Below are positions 42,563-52,009 of a stretch of 64,000 nt of DNA, piece by piece (positions within the stretch are counted from its first letter, which is position 1; every line of letters starts with the position of its first letter). A program made the position numbers and the translations under genes. Under the pieces are notes generated by a model. It had not been told where the DNA came from, searched no databases, and worked only from the letters and a program-made list of their open reading frames with translations. Source of the stretch: Lachnospiraceae bacterium (GTDB lineage Bacteria; Bacillota; Clostridia; Lachnospirales; Lachnospiraceae); assembly GCA_017436305.1 (NCBI GenBank), contig JAFSDJ010000043.1, positions 19,035 to 83,034 of the forward strand, written 5' to 3'.

Positions 42563-43486
42563 TTATTCCATTATCTCTAAATTCCGTTCAAAAACAGTAG
42601 ACAACGGAATTGTCTCCCGAAATACCTGGGTTGTTTCTCCGTCTACTGCAATCTGCACCTTATTTATATCAGTTAATTCTACTAAAGAGTTTACTAGAGA
42701 ATAAACGGTTGCTTCAGCCGAAACGTCGTACGTCTGCGTTAAAAACTCTTTACTAAGGTTTACATAACACACCCTGTCTTTTACTGTAACACTAAGCACC
42801 TTTGTATCCGGATTTATGGTTGGATTTCCCATATTTTCTCCTTCCGGTCCTGCTACAATCTGCTCTACTACTAATTTTTCCAAAGAAATATTGCTATTGT
42901 AAACCTGCGTCTTAGAATATGCCTTTAAATGTTTTCCATCCTCTGTAGCAAAATATAAAGTCAGATTTGCTTTTTCGTAGGCATTCATTTCCCCGCCTTC
43001 GTTATCTAAAAACTGGTCGGCCGTCATAACTCCTACCGGTGTACCACTGGCATTTAAAAGTGCTGTATCGTTAATCATAAAGGAGACATACTCAACGCCT
43101 TCAATCTGACATACAGTACGCACAATAGCTGCTCTTGTAAGTACCTCACTAGTAGCACTTAGATTTTTATAACCATCCCCAAAATGAAGGGTAAGTCTTC
43201 CATCTGTTAAAGAAAAGCTTTCTAATCCCATTTCATCCGTAATAGTCTGATGTAACTCTGTATTTTCAGGCACTGTTTTCAATTGGGAAAGAAGGAAATT
43301 TAATTGTTCCTTTGTATCGGTAAGCTCTGTAGAACACTGATATTTTTCTACTTTGGTTTCCTCTTTATTTAGTGTGTATATATAAAAGAGACTGGCATTT
43401 TCAGGTAGCTCTTCCTGTTTTTTTCCACATCCGCCCACTAAAAATATTATACTAAAAAGGAAAAACAAATTTATTAGCTTTTTCAT
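42563..43486 (-). CDS. GerMN-domain lipoprotein
   Basis: This 307-residue protein starts at the ATG after AGGAG (43494-43498). It has a signal peptide with lipobox VGGC near residue 20. Two GerMN-like domains (LTLHFGDGYKNLSATSEVLTRAAIVRTVCQIEGVEYVSFMIND and KVLSVTVKDRVCYVNLSKEFLTQ...TVYSLVNSLVELTDINKVQIAVDGE) have the alternating pattern known from GerM and LpqB-like proteins. It directly follows the sensor kinase gene, overlapping its stop region, so it may be a periplasmic-side partner of that kinase, as seen for other kinase-linked GerMN lipoproteins. Confidence 0.88.
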   Translation of the reverse strand: MKKLINLFFLFSIIFLVGGCGKKQEELPENASLFYIYTLNKEETKVEKYQCSTELTDTKEQLNFLLSQLKTVPENTELHQTITDEMGLESFSLTDGRLTLHFGDGYKNLSATSEVLTRAAIVRTVCQIEGVEYVSFMINDTALLNASGTPVGVMTADQFLDNEGGEMNAYEKANLTLYFATEDGKHLKAYSKTQVYNSNISLEKLVVEQIVAGPEGENMGNPTINPDTKVLSVTVKDRVCYVNLSKEFLTQTYDVSAEATVYSLVNSLVELTDINKVQIAVDGETTQVFRETIPLSTVFERNLEIME

Positions 43487-43496
43487 ATTTTTGCTC

Positions 43497-44978
43497 CTAT
43501 TTTGCAATATAAGTCAGTGGAATCTTAACAAGGAACCGGGTTCCTTCTCCCACTTCGCTTTCCACCTTAATAAATCCTCTGTGCATTAAAATTGCATTCC
43601 TTGTAATGGCAAGTCCTAAACCGGTTCCACCAATTTCCCTGGAATGGGATTTGTCCACCCGATAAAAACGCTCGTAAATATGTTCTAAAGATTCCTGTGG
43701 AATACCAAGTCCGTTATCTTCTACTTCTATAGTGAAAAACTGATGATCTGCATCTAAGGTTACTTTGACATAACCATGATCATTATTATATTTAATGGCA
43801 TTTTCTACCAGATTTGAAATAGCAAGGGTTAATTTAACCTCATCAATTTCTGCCGTTACCTCTCGCTTACTTTCAAAAATTACGTCAATATCTCTCTGCT
43901 TTGCTATTGGTCGAAGTCGCTTTAAAATAAGCTCGCAAAAAGCGTTAATATCAATCGTATCAATATTTAAATTAGCCGCTGTTTTATCCATTTTTACTAA
44001 GGACAATAAGTCGTTGATAACTTTATTTTCCCTTTCAATTTCATCTGCAATATCTGTCATAAATTCCTTATAAAGCTCTATAGGCACATCCTCCTGGGCA
44101 ATTAAAGAATCTGCCAGTACTTTCATGGAAGTGATTGGTGTCTTTAGCTCATGGGACACATTTGATACAAACTCTTGTCTGGATTCATCCAAAGTTTTCA
44201 TTCTACCAAGCAGTTCATTAAAAGCTGTAACAATATGCTCTGTTTCCAAATAATCCGATACGCTAATTGGCTCATCCTGAAATCCGTCCTGTACCTTACC
44301 AATTTCAGCAGATACTTTTTCAAAAGGGTTTACTAAAATATTTGAAAGCCCCCATGCAATAGCTATAACAATAACCACCATAACAAACTGTATCAGGTTT
44401 GCCTGTCTGCTTAAAATTTCTATATTGGCTACTATGTTATCCGTAGAAACGCTAGTTAACATAACTCCTATTACAACTGATTCTTCTTTCTCAAAATTCT
44501 CTTTACCCTCTTCATTTTGTCTTATTAGAACAATAGGGGTAGTCATTTCAATATACTGGTTTACCGGGTCATAATTTACTCCGTTTCCACCTTTAAAACA
44601 CTTGATAACTTCCTCAGAAATCATAGTTTTTCCCTGACTGATTCCATAGGTATCTTTGATTACATTAAAATTGGAGTCTATAATAAGAACTCGTCCATCA
44701 TAAAGATTGGACAGCTGTTCTAACTCCGCATTAATAATTTCAGACGAAGTATCCTGCAAATAATTGTATGTAATTAAATGATTGGCTAAAATTTTAAACT
44801 GGGTTTGTACATCTGAGATACGGACCTCTACGGCTCTTTGTTCATAATTTTGCAAAATGCCGTAACGTAAAATTGCAGTAGGCACAATGCCTACCAGCAA
44901 TATGATAAAAAAGATACGAACTTTAAGGCTTCGCGCAACCTTAAATTTACTTATATATTGATTTATTTTTTCTTTCAT
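43497..44978 (-). CDS. Sensor histidine kinase (WalK/PhoR-like)
   Basis: This 493-residue kinase has two membrane helices (about 20-40 and 185-205) flanking an extracellular dCACHE/PAS-like sensor (residues of about 45-185). A HAMP linker, HisKA with the phospho-His in NVSHELKTPITSMKVL and HATPase_c with N-box NLVENAIKYN, DNGLGIP and GTGLGLA follow. It is cotranscribed with the response regulator gene 48 nt upstream and the GerMN lipoprotein downstream. The 48-nt gap holds a 26-bp palindrome. RBS GAGG. Signal unknown; cell-envelope sensing is plausible. Confidence 0.95.
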   Translation of the reverse strand: MKEKINQYISKFKVARSLKVRIFFIILLVGIVPTAILRYGILQNYEQRAVEVRISDVQTQFKILANHLITYNYLQDTSSEIINAELEQLSNLYDGRVLIIDSNFNVIKDTYGISQGKTMISEEVIKCFKGGNGVNYDPVNQYIEMTTPIVLIRQNEEGKENFEKEESVVIGVMLTSVSTDNIVANIEILSRQANLIQFVMVVIVIAIAWGLSNILVNPFEKVSAEIGKVQDGFQDEPISVSDYLETEHIVTAFNELLGRMKTLDESRQEFVSNVSHELKTPITSMKVLADSLIAQEDVPIELYKEFMTDIADEIERENKVINDLLSLVKMDKTAANLNIDTIDINAFCELILKRLRPIAKQRDIDVIFESKREVTAEIDEVKLTLAISNLVENAIKYNNDHGYVKVTLDADHQFFTIEVEDNGLGIPQESLEHIYERFYRVDKSHSREIGGTGLGLAITRNAILMHRGFIKVESEVGEGTRFLVKIPLTYIAK

Positions 44979-44996
44979 TTATTTTGAACCTCAATA

Positions 44997-45022
44997 GTTA
45001 CTGGCCAGTTCATGAACAGTAA
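44997..45022 (-). repeat. Dispersed 26-bp palindrome, copy c (inverted)
   Basis: On the minus strand TTACTGTTCA, 8 nt, CCAGTAAC, then TATTGAGGTTC, which continues the similarity. It fills the gap between response regulator and kinase genes. Confidence 0.75.
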
Positions 45023-45025
45023 ACC

Positions 45026-45715
45026 TCAATCTTTATAGTAATAACCCACACCCCATTTTGTATGGACATACTTCGGTTCGCTTGGATTTGCTTCTACTTT
45101 TTCACGAAGACGTCTAATATGTACGTCAACGGTTCTTACGTCTCCCGGATAATCTGCTCCCCATACAATTTTTAACAAATTCTCCCTGCTATAAACCTTG
45201 TTTGGATTTAATACTAAAAGCTCTAATACGTCAAATTCTTTTGCAGTCAAATTAATTTCTTTTCCTGCAATATAAACTCTTCTTCCATCACAGTCTAAAA
45301 GTAAATCACCTCGCTCAATGACAGAAGTTTTTTCTTTTTTCTCTTCTCTCTTTGTGGTTCTTCGCATAATTGCCTTAATTCTTGCTTTTACTTCCAAAAT
45401 GTTAAAGGGTTTTGTAATATAGTCATCTGCACCATATTCCAATCCCATAATTTTATCCATATCATCGCCTTTAGCAGTGAGCATCACAATAGGAACATTA
45501 GAAAACTCCCGAATCTGCTGACAAACCTCAAGACCGGATAATTTAGGGAGCATAATGTCTAACAAAATTATATCGTATTCCTTTTCCTTTGCCATATTTA
45601 GTGCTTCTTCGCCATCATAAGCACATTCAACTTCCATACCATCCTGCTCTAAACTAAAACGAATTCCTTTTACAATTAATTTTTCATCATCAACAACTAA
45701 AACCCTTTTTGCCAT
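45026..45715 (-). CDS. OmpR/PhoB-family response regulator
   Basis: This 229-residue protein starts at the ATG 6 nt after GGAG (an upstream GTG at 45727 is within the RBS). Receiver domain with RVLVVDDEKLIVKGIRF, phospho-acceptor Asp in YDIILLDIMLPKLSG and Thr/Lys switch residues. C-terminal winged-helix trans_reg domain with TAKEFDVLELLVLNPNKVYSRENLLKIVWG and VRTVDVHIRRLREKVEANPSEPKYVHTKWGVGYYY. Partner kinase is the next gene. Confidence 0.96.
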   Translation of the reverse strand: MAKRVLVVDDEKLIVKGIRFSLEQDGMEVECAYDGEEALNMAKEKEYDIILLDIMLPKLSGLEVCQQIREFSNVPIVMLTAKGDDMDKIMGLEYGADDYITKPFNILEVKARIKAIMRRTTKREEKKEKTSVIERGDLLLDCDGRRVYIAGKEINLTAKEFDVLELLVLNPNKVYSRENLLKIVWGADYPGDVRTVDVHIRRLREKVEANPSEPKYVHTKWGVGYYYKD

Positions 45716-45734
45716 TTTACTCTCCACTCAACTG

Positions 45735-45760
45735 TTACTTTCTGGTAACTTTCCAGTAAC
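45735..45760 (+). repeat. Degenerate copy of the 26-bp palindrome (copy e)
   Basis: TTACTTTCTG, 8 nt, CCAGTAAC between the response regulator and comEA genes. The right arm is intact and the left arm is partly decayed. Length and spacing match the other copies. Confidence 0.4.
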
Positions 45761-45762
45761 TT

Positions 45763-46392
45763 TTATTTTACTTTAATTTTATCTTTTATTTTTTGAAAAA
45801 GTCCATCCTTTATACCTGTTACATTTTTGATTTCCGTAGTAGTGGAAAATGCACCTTTTTCTTCTCTATAAGCAATAATGCTGTCTGCCCTACTTTCTCC
45901 CACACCCGGCAGTGTACAAAGTTCCTCTTTTGTAGCAGTGTTAATGTTGATAAGACCGTCTGTCCGGGTTTCTTCATTCCCAGCTGCCTGTTCCTTTGAA
46001 CCATCCCGTTCTTCCTGCCACTGTTCCCATTGCTCCCTGGTGGGAACCATAATCTGTTCTCCATCCTGCAATATCTGTGCCAGATTTAATGCTTCCGGAT
46101 AGGCTGCTTCCAAAAAACCACCTGCTTTTTCTATGGCTTCATAAACTCTGGCATCACCAGATAACTCATACACCCCCGGACTTATCACAGCTCCACATAC
46201 ATGAACATAAATTTCCTGCCCACTCTGTACAGTATATGTTTCCTCATCTAAAATCTGACCTGTTTCCACTTCAGTTTCCTGACTTTGGTCCGCTTCAACA
46301 AATGTAACTTTTTTCTTGTCACAACCTGAAAAAACAAGCATTGTCACTATTAAAATTCCAATTATAATCTTTTTCTTTCCTGTGTCATTCAT
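45763..46392 (-). CDS. comEA: ComEA-like helix-hairpin-helix DNA-binding lipoprotein
   Basis: This 209-residue protein has a signal peptide with lipobox FSGC near residue 25 (MNDTGKKKIIIGILIVTMLVFSGC). A SLBB domain of about residues 55-115 (YVHVCGAVISPGVYELSGDARVYEAIEKAGGFLEAAYPEALNLAQILQDGEQIMVP) is followed by a Glu/Gly linker and a ComEA HhH pair (LININTATKEELCTLPGVGESRADSIIAYREEKGAF...). ComEA binds incoming DNA for ComEC. The usual homologue has a transmembrane anchor; here lipidation probably anchors it. Promoter at 46445-46473. Confidence 0.93.
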   Translation of the reverse strand: MNDTGKKKIIIGILIVTMLVFSGCDKKKVTFVEADQSQETEVETGQILDEETYTVQSGQEIYVHVCGAVISPGVYELSGDARVYEAIEKAGGFLEAAYPEALNLAQILQDGEQIMVPTREQWEQWQEERDGSKEQAAGNEETRTDGLININTATKEELCTLPGVGESRADSIIAYREEKGAFSTTTEIKNVTGIKDGLFQKIKDKIKVK

Positions 46393-46444
46393 ACATAGCT
46401 CCTTTATTCTTTTACAAAGGTCCCTCTATGACAACGACACTTTC

Positions 46445-46473
46445 ATTTTATGCCAAATCCCAATCACTGGCAA
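46445..46473 (-). promoter_or_regulatory. Promoter of comEA
   Basis: Minus strand TTGCCA (46468-46473), 17 nt, TAAAAT (46445-46450), about 50 nt before the ATG. Confidence 0.5.
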
Positions 46474-46518
46474 GTATAATTTTCTTAAATTTTTCTGTAC
46501 TTTTTATCACTTTCCACA

Positions 46519-46950
46519 CTACTCCCATTTAAAAAGAACTATCCCTGCAATGGCCACTGCCATGCCAACTGCCTTCTTCCAGTCAAAGCCAACTTTTTCT
46601 ACCCCAAATATTCCAAACAGCTCAATTAAGTAAGCAACCAACAGTTGTGCCACTACAATTACCATTACCGCTTTTGCAGGTCCTAGCATTTCCATACTTT
46701 TAATTACTGTATAAGTAATAAAAGCTCCAATGGCACCACCTAAAAGCATATATTTGGGTTGCACGGTACCTATTGTCTGAAAGCTTGTTCTGTCTGTAAA
46801 AATCCAGGCTGCCACACATACTAAAAAAGCGGTAAGCTGTACAAATCCATTTGCCACCCAGATAGAGGAATTTTTTGTAACCTCCGTATTAAAGACTCCC
46901 TGAATACTCATAAGCGCTCCCGAAAGCAGTGCAATTAAAAATCCAATCAT
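46519..46950 (-). CDS. DMT-superfamily (YdcZ/DUF606-like) transporter
   Basis: This 143-residue four- or five-helix membrane protein has MIGFLIALLSGALMSIQGVFNTEVTK at the start and GAFITYTVIKSMEMLGPAKAVMVIVVAQLLVAYLIELFGIFG near the end, the YdcZ/DUF606 half-size transporter pattern. Such proteins are usually paired or dimeric; no second copy is adjacent. Substrate unknown. RBS GGAGG. Confidence 0.88.
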   Translation of the reverse strand: MIGFLIALLSGALMSIQGVFNTEVTKNSSIWVANGFVQLTAFLVCVAAWIFTDRTSFQTIGTVQPKYMLLGGAIGAFITYTVIKSMEMLGPAKAVMVIVVAQLLVAYLIELFGIFGVEKVGFDWKKAVGMAVAIAGIVLFKWE

Positions 46951-47020
46951 AAGCTACCTCCAAAGTTTTTTATCTTTAGTGTAGCCAGATGATTGGATTT
47001 TATACCCGATAACTTATTAG

Positions 47021-47045
47021 TTACGGTCTTATACACTACAGTAAC
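47021..47045 (+). repeat. Degenerate copy of the 26-bp palindrome (copy f)
   Basis: TTACGGTCTT, 7 nt, ACAGTAAC between the DMT and solute-binding protein genes. Weaker match; listed because spacing and location agree with the other copies. Confidence 0.35.
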
Positions 47046-47047
47046 GG

Positions 47048-48523
47048 TTATTCTTCCATGTCACTCTCTTGTTCGGTTTCTTCCTCTAATATGGGTGTAG
47101 GAAGTATTTCTTCTTTATATTCCGTTCCTGTCACCCCTGTCATAACCTGCTCTGACAGATTTCTCAGGGTTTCATTAATGTCTGCTCCCTGCCAGATGTT
47201 AGCAAATGCTATCTCTAAATGTACCCAGAAACTGCTTGTTTCCATCATTTTCGGAATCGGAATGGATTTTTCATATTCTGCTAAAGTGACCTGAATTTTT
47301 TTGTTATCGTAAATAATGTCTTTCCGTGCAGAAATCTTACCTGTTCTGTCATAAAGACTTTCTGCTTTGTCATAGGTCATATACTTAGCAAAATCCTCTG
47401 CCACTTCTTTATGCTCATTGTAACCATTAATTACAACTGCATTGGTTACGGATAAACTTCTTGACTGCAATTCACCACTGACATTTGGCATAGTAGCAAC
47501 GCCATAATCATACGCAAATTCTCCTGCTGCCTTTGCGTCCTCTATTTTCTTAATCGCATCGGTAGTAGCTACCGTAAAAACTGTTTTTCCTTCTATAAAT
47601 TCCTGAAGAATGGAATCATAGCTTACTTCCTTCGGCTCAATGGAGAAGAATTGATTGAGCTTTTGATAAACCGCCAGGCATTTCATGGCATCCTCATTAT
47701 AAATGTGAATGTTATTTGAATCATCTCCTGCATCACCGCCAACGGTAATGTAATTTCCCACCACAAAATAATTGTAAAAAATATCGGAAACGTCCCATTT
47801 AAACACGGCTTCTACCTGTTCCGGTGCATCATATTCCTCTGCAAAGGTAAGGATTTCTTCGACTGTAGCCGGAATAATTACATCAATTGTTTTTGCTACT
47901 TCTTCTTCAGTTACCTCTACCGTTTTTGCCTCCGCCACAACCTGTGCCTCAGCTGCTTCTTCGCTTCCGGCTGCTTCAATGGCTTCCATTGCCGCTTCTC
48001 CTTCTGCTGCATTTGCCTCAGCCTCTATAGTGTCTTTTGCCAGATTTTCAATATAGGTCTGGTTATATAAAAATATAGAAGTCTCATAATAAAAGGGATA
48101 TGCAATAAGCTTGTCTTTATAGGTCACTGCTGAAAGTGCTGCCTTAGGATAACAATTTTGGTTTACAATACCTTCGGGGTCCGCAATTTCACCGGCTAAC
48201 CCTGCCAGGTAAGCTTTTTCTAATGAATCGTTGCTAACAATGAATAAATCCGGTCCTTCTCCTTCTAAAGTAGCAGTATTAATTTCTTCTAAATACTCTA
48301 ATCCTGATACAAGCACCGGGACAATTTTATTCCCTGTTTCTTCCTGATAATCAAAGGCTGCACTCTCTACATAGTTAGTCAGTGCTTCGTCTGTATACCA
48401 CAATTGCAAAGGCTTATTACTTTCAAACAAGGTTGTATCATCGTTACTATCAGCCCCCACCGAAAAGTAAGTCACGGCTAACAAACAGATAATCAAAAAA
48501 ATAGAAATAATCTTCTTTTTCAT
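47048..48523 (-). CDS. Extracellular solute-binding protein (family 1, carbohydrate type) with low-complexity insert
   Basis: This 491-residue secreted protein has a signal peptide (MKKKIISIFLIICLLAVTYFSVGA) lacking a lipobox Cys. The fold is the maltose-type binding protein (LQLWYTDEALTNYVESAAFDYQEETGNKIVPVLV, ATLEGEGPDLFIVSND, YGVATMPNVSGELQSRSLSVTNAVVINGY). Unusually, an Ala/Glu-rich stretch of about 60 residues (roughly 165-225) is inserted between the two lobes. No permease or ATPase genes adjoin it, so it is an orphan. It follows argD on the same strand. Ligand unknown. Confidence 0.85.
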   Translation of the reverse strand: MKKKIISIFLIICLLAVTYFSVGADSNDDTTLFESNKPLQLWYTDEALTNYVESAAFDYQEETGNKIVPVLVSGLEYLEEINTATLEGEGPDLFIVSNDSLEKAYLAGLAGEIADPEGIVNQNCYPKAALSAVTYKDKLIAYPFYYETSIFLYNQTYIENLAKDTIEAEANAAEGEAAMEAIEAAGSEEAAEAQVVAEAKTVEVTEEEVAKTIDVIIPATVEEILTFAEEYDAPEQVEAVFKWDVSDIFYNYFVVGNYITVGGDAGDDSNNIHIYNEDAMKCLAVYQKLNQFFSIEPKEVSYDSILQEFIEGKTVFTVATTDAIKKIEDAKAAGEFAYDYGVATMPNVSGELQSRSLSVTNAVVINGYNEHKEVAEDFAKYMTYDKAESLYDRTGKISARKDIIYDNKKIQVTLAEYEKSIPIPKMMETSSFWVHLEIAFANIWQGADINETLRNLSEQVMTGVTGTEYKEEILPTPILEEETEQESDMEE

Positions 48524-48553
48524 AAATACGTTACTCCATTTTATCTAAAACTC

Positions 48554-49738
48554 TTATTCTGCCAGACATTTGTCTAAAATATCAGCCATAGTATCGATGT
48601 CTTCATTAGTAATAATAAAAGGTGGTACAAAACGGATAATATTAGTACCTGCATTAATCAATACAAGTCCTTTTTCTAAAGCCTTACTAATAATTTCTCC
48701 TACCGGCTTATTACATACAAGTCCCTGCATAAGTCCCAGGCCTCTTCTTTCTTCTATGAAGTCATATTTTTCCACAAATTCATTAAGCTTCTTTGTTAGA
48801 TAGTCGCCCACCTGATTTACATGGTCTAAAATATTTTCTTTTTCATAAATGTCAAGGACTGTTTCAATAGCCTTACATGCCAAAGGATTGCCTCCGTAAG
48901 TAGTGCCATGGTCTCCTGCTGTAAGGGAATTTTGACCAACCTTTTCTGTCATAAGAAAAGCGCCTACCGGAATACCACAGCCAAGCCCTTTTGCGGTGGT
49001 CATAATATCCGGTTTTACACCGTACTTCTGCCATGCGAACATGGTACCGCATCTTCCCATCCCACATTGAATTTCATCTAAAATAAGAAGGATATCCTTT
49101 TCGTCACAAAGCTCTCTTACTGCTTTTAAAAAGCTTTCTTCTGCCGGATAAATACCACCTTCGCCCTGTACTGTTTCCATGATGATGGCACAGGTTTTAT
49201 CTGTAACAAGTGCTTTTACGCTTTCAAAATCATTTAGGTTGGCAAATTTAATGTTTCCAATCATTGGTTCAAAAGCTTCTCTGTATTTTTTATTTCCTGT
49301 AACAGATAAAGCGCCCATAGTTCTTCCGTGAAAAGAATGTTCCATGGCAATAATTTCATGATCCGTTTTTCCATCTTTTAGGTAAGCATACTTTCTTGCT
49401 GCCTTAATGGCACCTTCAATTGCTTCTGCACCGCTGTTTGTAAAAAATACCCGGTCAAGTCCGGAAGCTTTTTTCATTTTTTTAGCTGCCTCTATAGCAG
49501 GTATGTTGTAATAATAATTGGAAGTATGAATAATTTTATCAATCTGCTCTTTTAAGGCATTGTTGTAAGTTTCATTGCCATAGCCTAATGCAAAAACTGC
49601 AATTCCTGCCACAAAGTCCAAATATTCTTTTCCTTCTATGTCATATAGATGAACACCCGCACCTTTTTCAAATACAACCGGATAACGATTATATGTATGT
49701 AATAAATTCTGCTCTGCTATATCAATATACTGCTGCAT
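48554..49738 (-). CDS. argD: Acetylornithine aminotransferase
   Basis: This 394-residue class III PLP aminotransferase makes N-acetylornithine from N-acetylglutamate semialdehyde. Motifs: FFTNSGAEAIEGAIKAARKYA (PLP), MEHSFHGRTMGALSVTGN, LLILDEIQCGMGRCGTMFAWQKYGV, the Schiff-base lysine in TTAKGLGCGIPVGAFLM, and DHGTTYGGNPLACKA. It follows argB in the argC-GNAT-argJ-argB-argD order. RBS AAAGGA, 10 nt. Confidence 0.96.
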   Translation of the reverse strand: MQQYIDIAEQNLLHTYNRYPVVFEKGAGVHLYDIEGKEYLDFVAGIAVFALGYGNETYNNALKEQIDKIIHTSNYYYNIPAIEAAKKMKKASGLDRVFFTNSGAEAIEGAIKAARKYAYLKDGKTDHEIIAMEHSFHGRTMGALSVTGNKKYREAFEPMIGNIKFANLNDFESVKALVTDKTCAIIMETVQGEGGIYPAEESFLKAVRELCDEKDILLILDEIQCGMGRCGTMFAWQKYGVKPDIMTTAKGLGCGIPVGAFLMTEKVGQNSLTAGDHGTTYGGNPLACKAIETVLDIYEKENILDHVNQVGDYLTKKLNEFVEKYDFIEERRGLGLMQGLVCNKPVGEIISKALEKGLVLINAGTNIIRFVPPFIITNEDIDTMADILDKCLAE

Positions 49739-49823
49739 CCTATTTCATTCCTTTCTCATGCTTAACTTGTACGATTTTACTTTCTATTTTGCCGCTTAAC
49801 CTCCGGTGCTTTCCATATAAAAT

Positions 49824-50720
49824 TTACTGCTCCATAGTATGCTCATCTTCATCCGCAATAATGGCAGTACCAATTCCTTTATTGGTGAAAATTTCAAGAA
49901 GTAAGCAGTGTGGAATACGCCCGTCTAAAATATGGACTCTGTTTACACCATTTTTAATAGCGGAAGTACAGTTGTTTAATTTCGGAAGCATACCACCACC
50001 AATAAGACCATCACCAATCAGCTTATCAGCTTCGCTTACGGTTAATCTGGAAATAAAACTTGACTTATCGTTAATATCACGATATAGACCCTCAATATCA
50101 GTAAGGAACGCCAGTTTCTGGGCTCCTACTGCTTTGGCAATGGCACAGGCTGCATCGTCTGCATTAATATTATATCCCTGATAATCATCTCCTAATCCGA
50201 TAGGTGCCACAATAGGAAGGAAATCCTTTTCTAATAAATCATGTAAAATCTTTGGATTTACTGTTTTAATATCCCCAACAAAACCAATATCTTCACCATT
50301 TGAATACTTTTTATCCACTCTTAATAACTCACCGTCTTTGCCACTGATACCTACTGCCTTTACACCAAGCTCCTGCACCATAGTAACAAGCTGTTTATTT
50401 ACTTTGGAAAGAACCATTTCTGCAATTTCCATTGTCTCTTCATCGGTTACGCGAAGTCCATTAACAAATTTGGCTTCTTTTCCAACTTTTCCTACCCAGC
50501 GGCTGATTTCCTTTCCACCGCCATGAACGATAATAGGCTTAAATCCTACCAGCTTTAACAGGGTAACGTCTTTGATTACATTTCTCTGAAATTCTTCATT
50601 TGCCATGGCACTTCCGCCGTATTTTACTACGATAATTCTTCTGTTATATTTCTGAATGTATGGTAAAGCCTCGATTAATACTTCTGCTTTTTGCAATACC
50701 TGTTCCATATCTTTATTCAT
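49824..50720 (-). CDS. argB: N-acetylglutamate kinase
   Basis: This 298-residue amino-acid kinase phosphorylates N-acetylglutamate. N-terminal helix ([30 protein letters not shown]) is the arginine-sensitive type. [25 protein letters not shown] is the substrate site. [28 protein letters not shown] and [30 protein letters not shown] follow. The N-terminal helix implies feedback inhibition by arginine. RBS AGGAG. Confidence 0.96.
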   Translation of the reverse strand: MNKDMEQVLQKAEVLIEALPYIQKYNRRIIVVKYGGSAMANEEFQRNVIKDVTLLKLVGFKPIIVHGGGKEISRWVGKVGKEAKFVNGLRVTDEETMEIAEMVLSKVNKQLVTMVQELGVKAVGISGKDGELLRVDKKYSNGEDIGFVGDIKTVNPKILHDLLEKDFLPIVAPIGLGDDYQGYNINADDAACAIAKAVGAQKLAFLTDIEGLYRDINDKSSFISRLTVSEADKLIGDGLIGGGMLPKLNNCTSAIKNGVNRVHILDGRIPHCLLLEIFTNKGIGTAIIADEDEHTMEQ

Positions 50721-50754
50721 TATGTTGCTCCTTTGCTTATATTAATTCTTCCAA

Positions 50755-51978
50755 TTAAGACCGATAGTCTGCATTGATTTTTACATAGTCGTAACTTAAA
50801 TCACAGCCCCATGCACAAGCCTCTGCATTTCCTGCTTTCATATCAATTAAAACAGTTACTTCCTCATCTGACAAAATCTTTGTAGCTTCATCTTCGCTGT
50901 AATCTGTAGCAACTCCGTCTTTGTAAATCTGAATCTTGCCGGATTTTGACTGGAAGAAAAGCTCTACGGCTTCCGGATCAAACTTGGCACCGGAATAGCC
51001 CATGGCACATAAGATTCTTCCCCAGTTTGCATCATGTCCAAAAATTGCTGCCTTTGTTAAGGAAGAACAGATAACGGATTTTGCAATGGTTTTTGCATTT
51101 TCTTTTGTATCTGCATGAATTACCTTTGTTTCAAAAAGTGCAGTTGCTCCTTCTCCGTCACCTGCCATTTTCTTTGCCAGTGTTTCATTTACATAATGAA
51201 GGGCTTTCACAAATTTTTCATAATCTTCATTTTTTTCTGTAATCTCTGTGTTGTCAGCCATCCCGTTAGCAAGAACTAACAATGTATCATTGGTGGAAGT
51301 ATCTCCGTCTACAGAAACCATGTTAAAGGTATCCTGTACATCCTGGCTTAACGCCTCCTGCAAAAGTTCTTTTTTAATGGCAATATCCGTTGTAATAAAA
51401 GCAAGCATTGTACACATATTTGGATGAATCATGCCTGAACCTTTACACATACCGCCAACTGTTACTGTTTTTCCATCAATTTCAAAGCTGACTGCCACCT
51501 GCTTATCCTTTGTATCAGTAGTCATAATCGCCTCTGCTGCTGCCTGACCGCCTGACAACTCACCTGACTTAGCCTCTGCTAACAATTCCACACCTTTTTT
51601 TATTTTATCAATAGGAAGCTGCATCCCGATTACACCGGTAGATGCCACAAGCACACTGTCTGTGGGAACGTTTAATACTTCTGCTGCTTTTATGGCTGTT
51701 TCGTTACAATAGTCATATCCCTGTTTTCCGGTGCAGGCATTGGCAATTCCCGCATTTACAATGACCGCCTGGGCATAAGGTGAATTTGTTACAATTTCCT
51801 TATCCCATGTAACACAGGCTGCCTTTACTATGTTGCTTGTAAAAGTACCTGCTGCCACGCAAGGTTTTTCACTATAGACAAGTGCCATATCCTTCCGGTT
51901 CTCATATTTAATATTTGCTTCCACACCTGCTGCCATAAATCCTTGGGCAGCCGTTACACCACCTTGTATAATATTCAT
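50755..51978 (-). CDS. argJ: Bifunctional ornithine acetyltransferase / N-acetylglutamate synthase
   Basis: This 407-residue N-terminal-nucleophile enzyme recycles the acetyl group from acetylornithine to glutamate. Motifs: QGFMAAGVEANIKYENRKDMALVYSEKPC, VNAGIANACTGKQGYD, ASTGVIGMQLP, GSGMIHPNMCTMLAFITTD with the autoproteolysis Thr (ATLV-type site replaced by TMLAF), and AAIFGHDANWGRILCAMGYSG. It sits between the GNAT gene and argB. RBS AGGAG. Confidence 0.96.
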   Translation of the reverse strand: MNIIQGGVTAAQGFMAAGVEANIKYENRKDMALVYSEKPCVAAGTFTSNIVKAACVTWDKEIVTNSPYAQAVIVNAGIANACTGKQGYDYCNETAIKAAEVLNVPTDSVLVASTGVIGMQLPIDKIKKGVELLAEAKSGELSGGQAAAEAIMTTDTKDKQVAVSFEIDGKTVTVGGMCKGSGMIHPNMCTMLAFITTDIAIKKELLQEALSQDVQDTFNMVSVDGDTSTNDTLLVLANGMADNTEITEKNEDYEKFVKALHYVNETLAKKMAGDGEGATALFETKVIHADTKENAKTIAKSVICSSLTKAAIFGHDANWGRILCAMGYSGAKFDPEAVELFFQSKSGKIQIYKDGVATDYSEDEATKILSDEEVTVLIDMKAGNAEACAWGCDLSYDYVKINADYRS

Positions 51979-52009
51979 TTTTCTACTCCTTTTTTGTCAT
52001 AACAAAGCA

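Noticed and set aside
47048-48523. Frameshift or assembly error creating the Ala/Glu-rich insert in the solute-binding protein
   Set aside because: The frame stays open through the insert and the flanking lobes align with the family in the same frame, so it is a true in-frame insertion.
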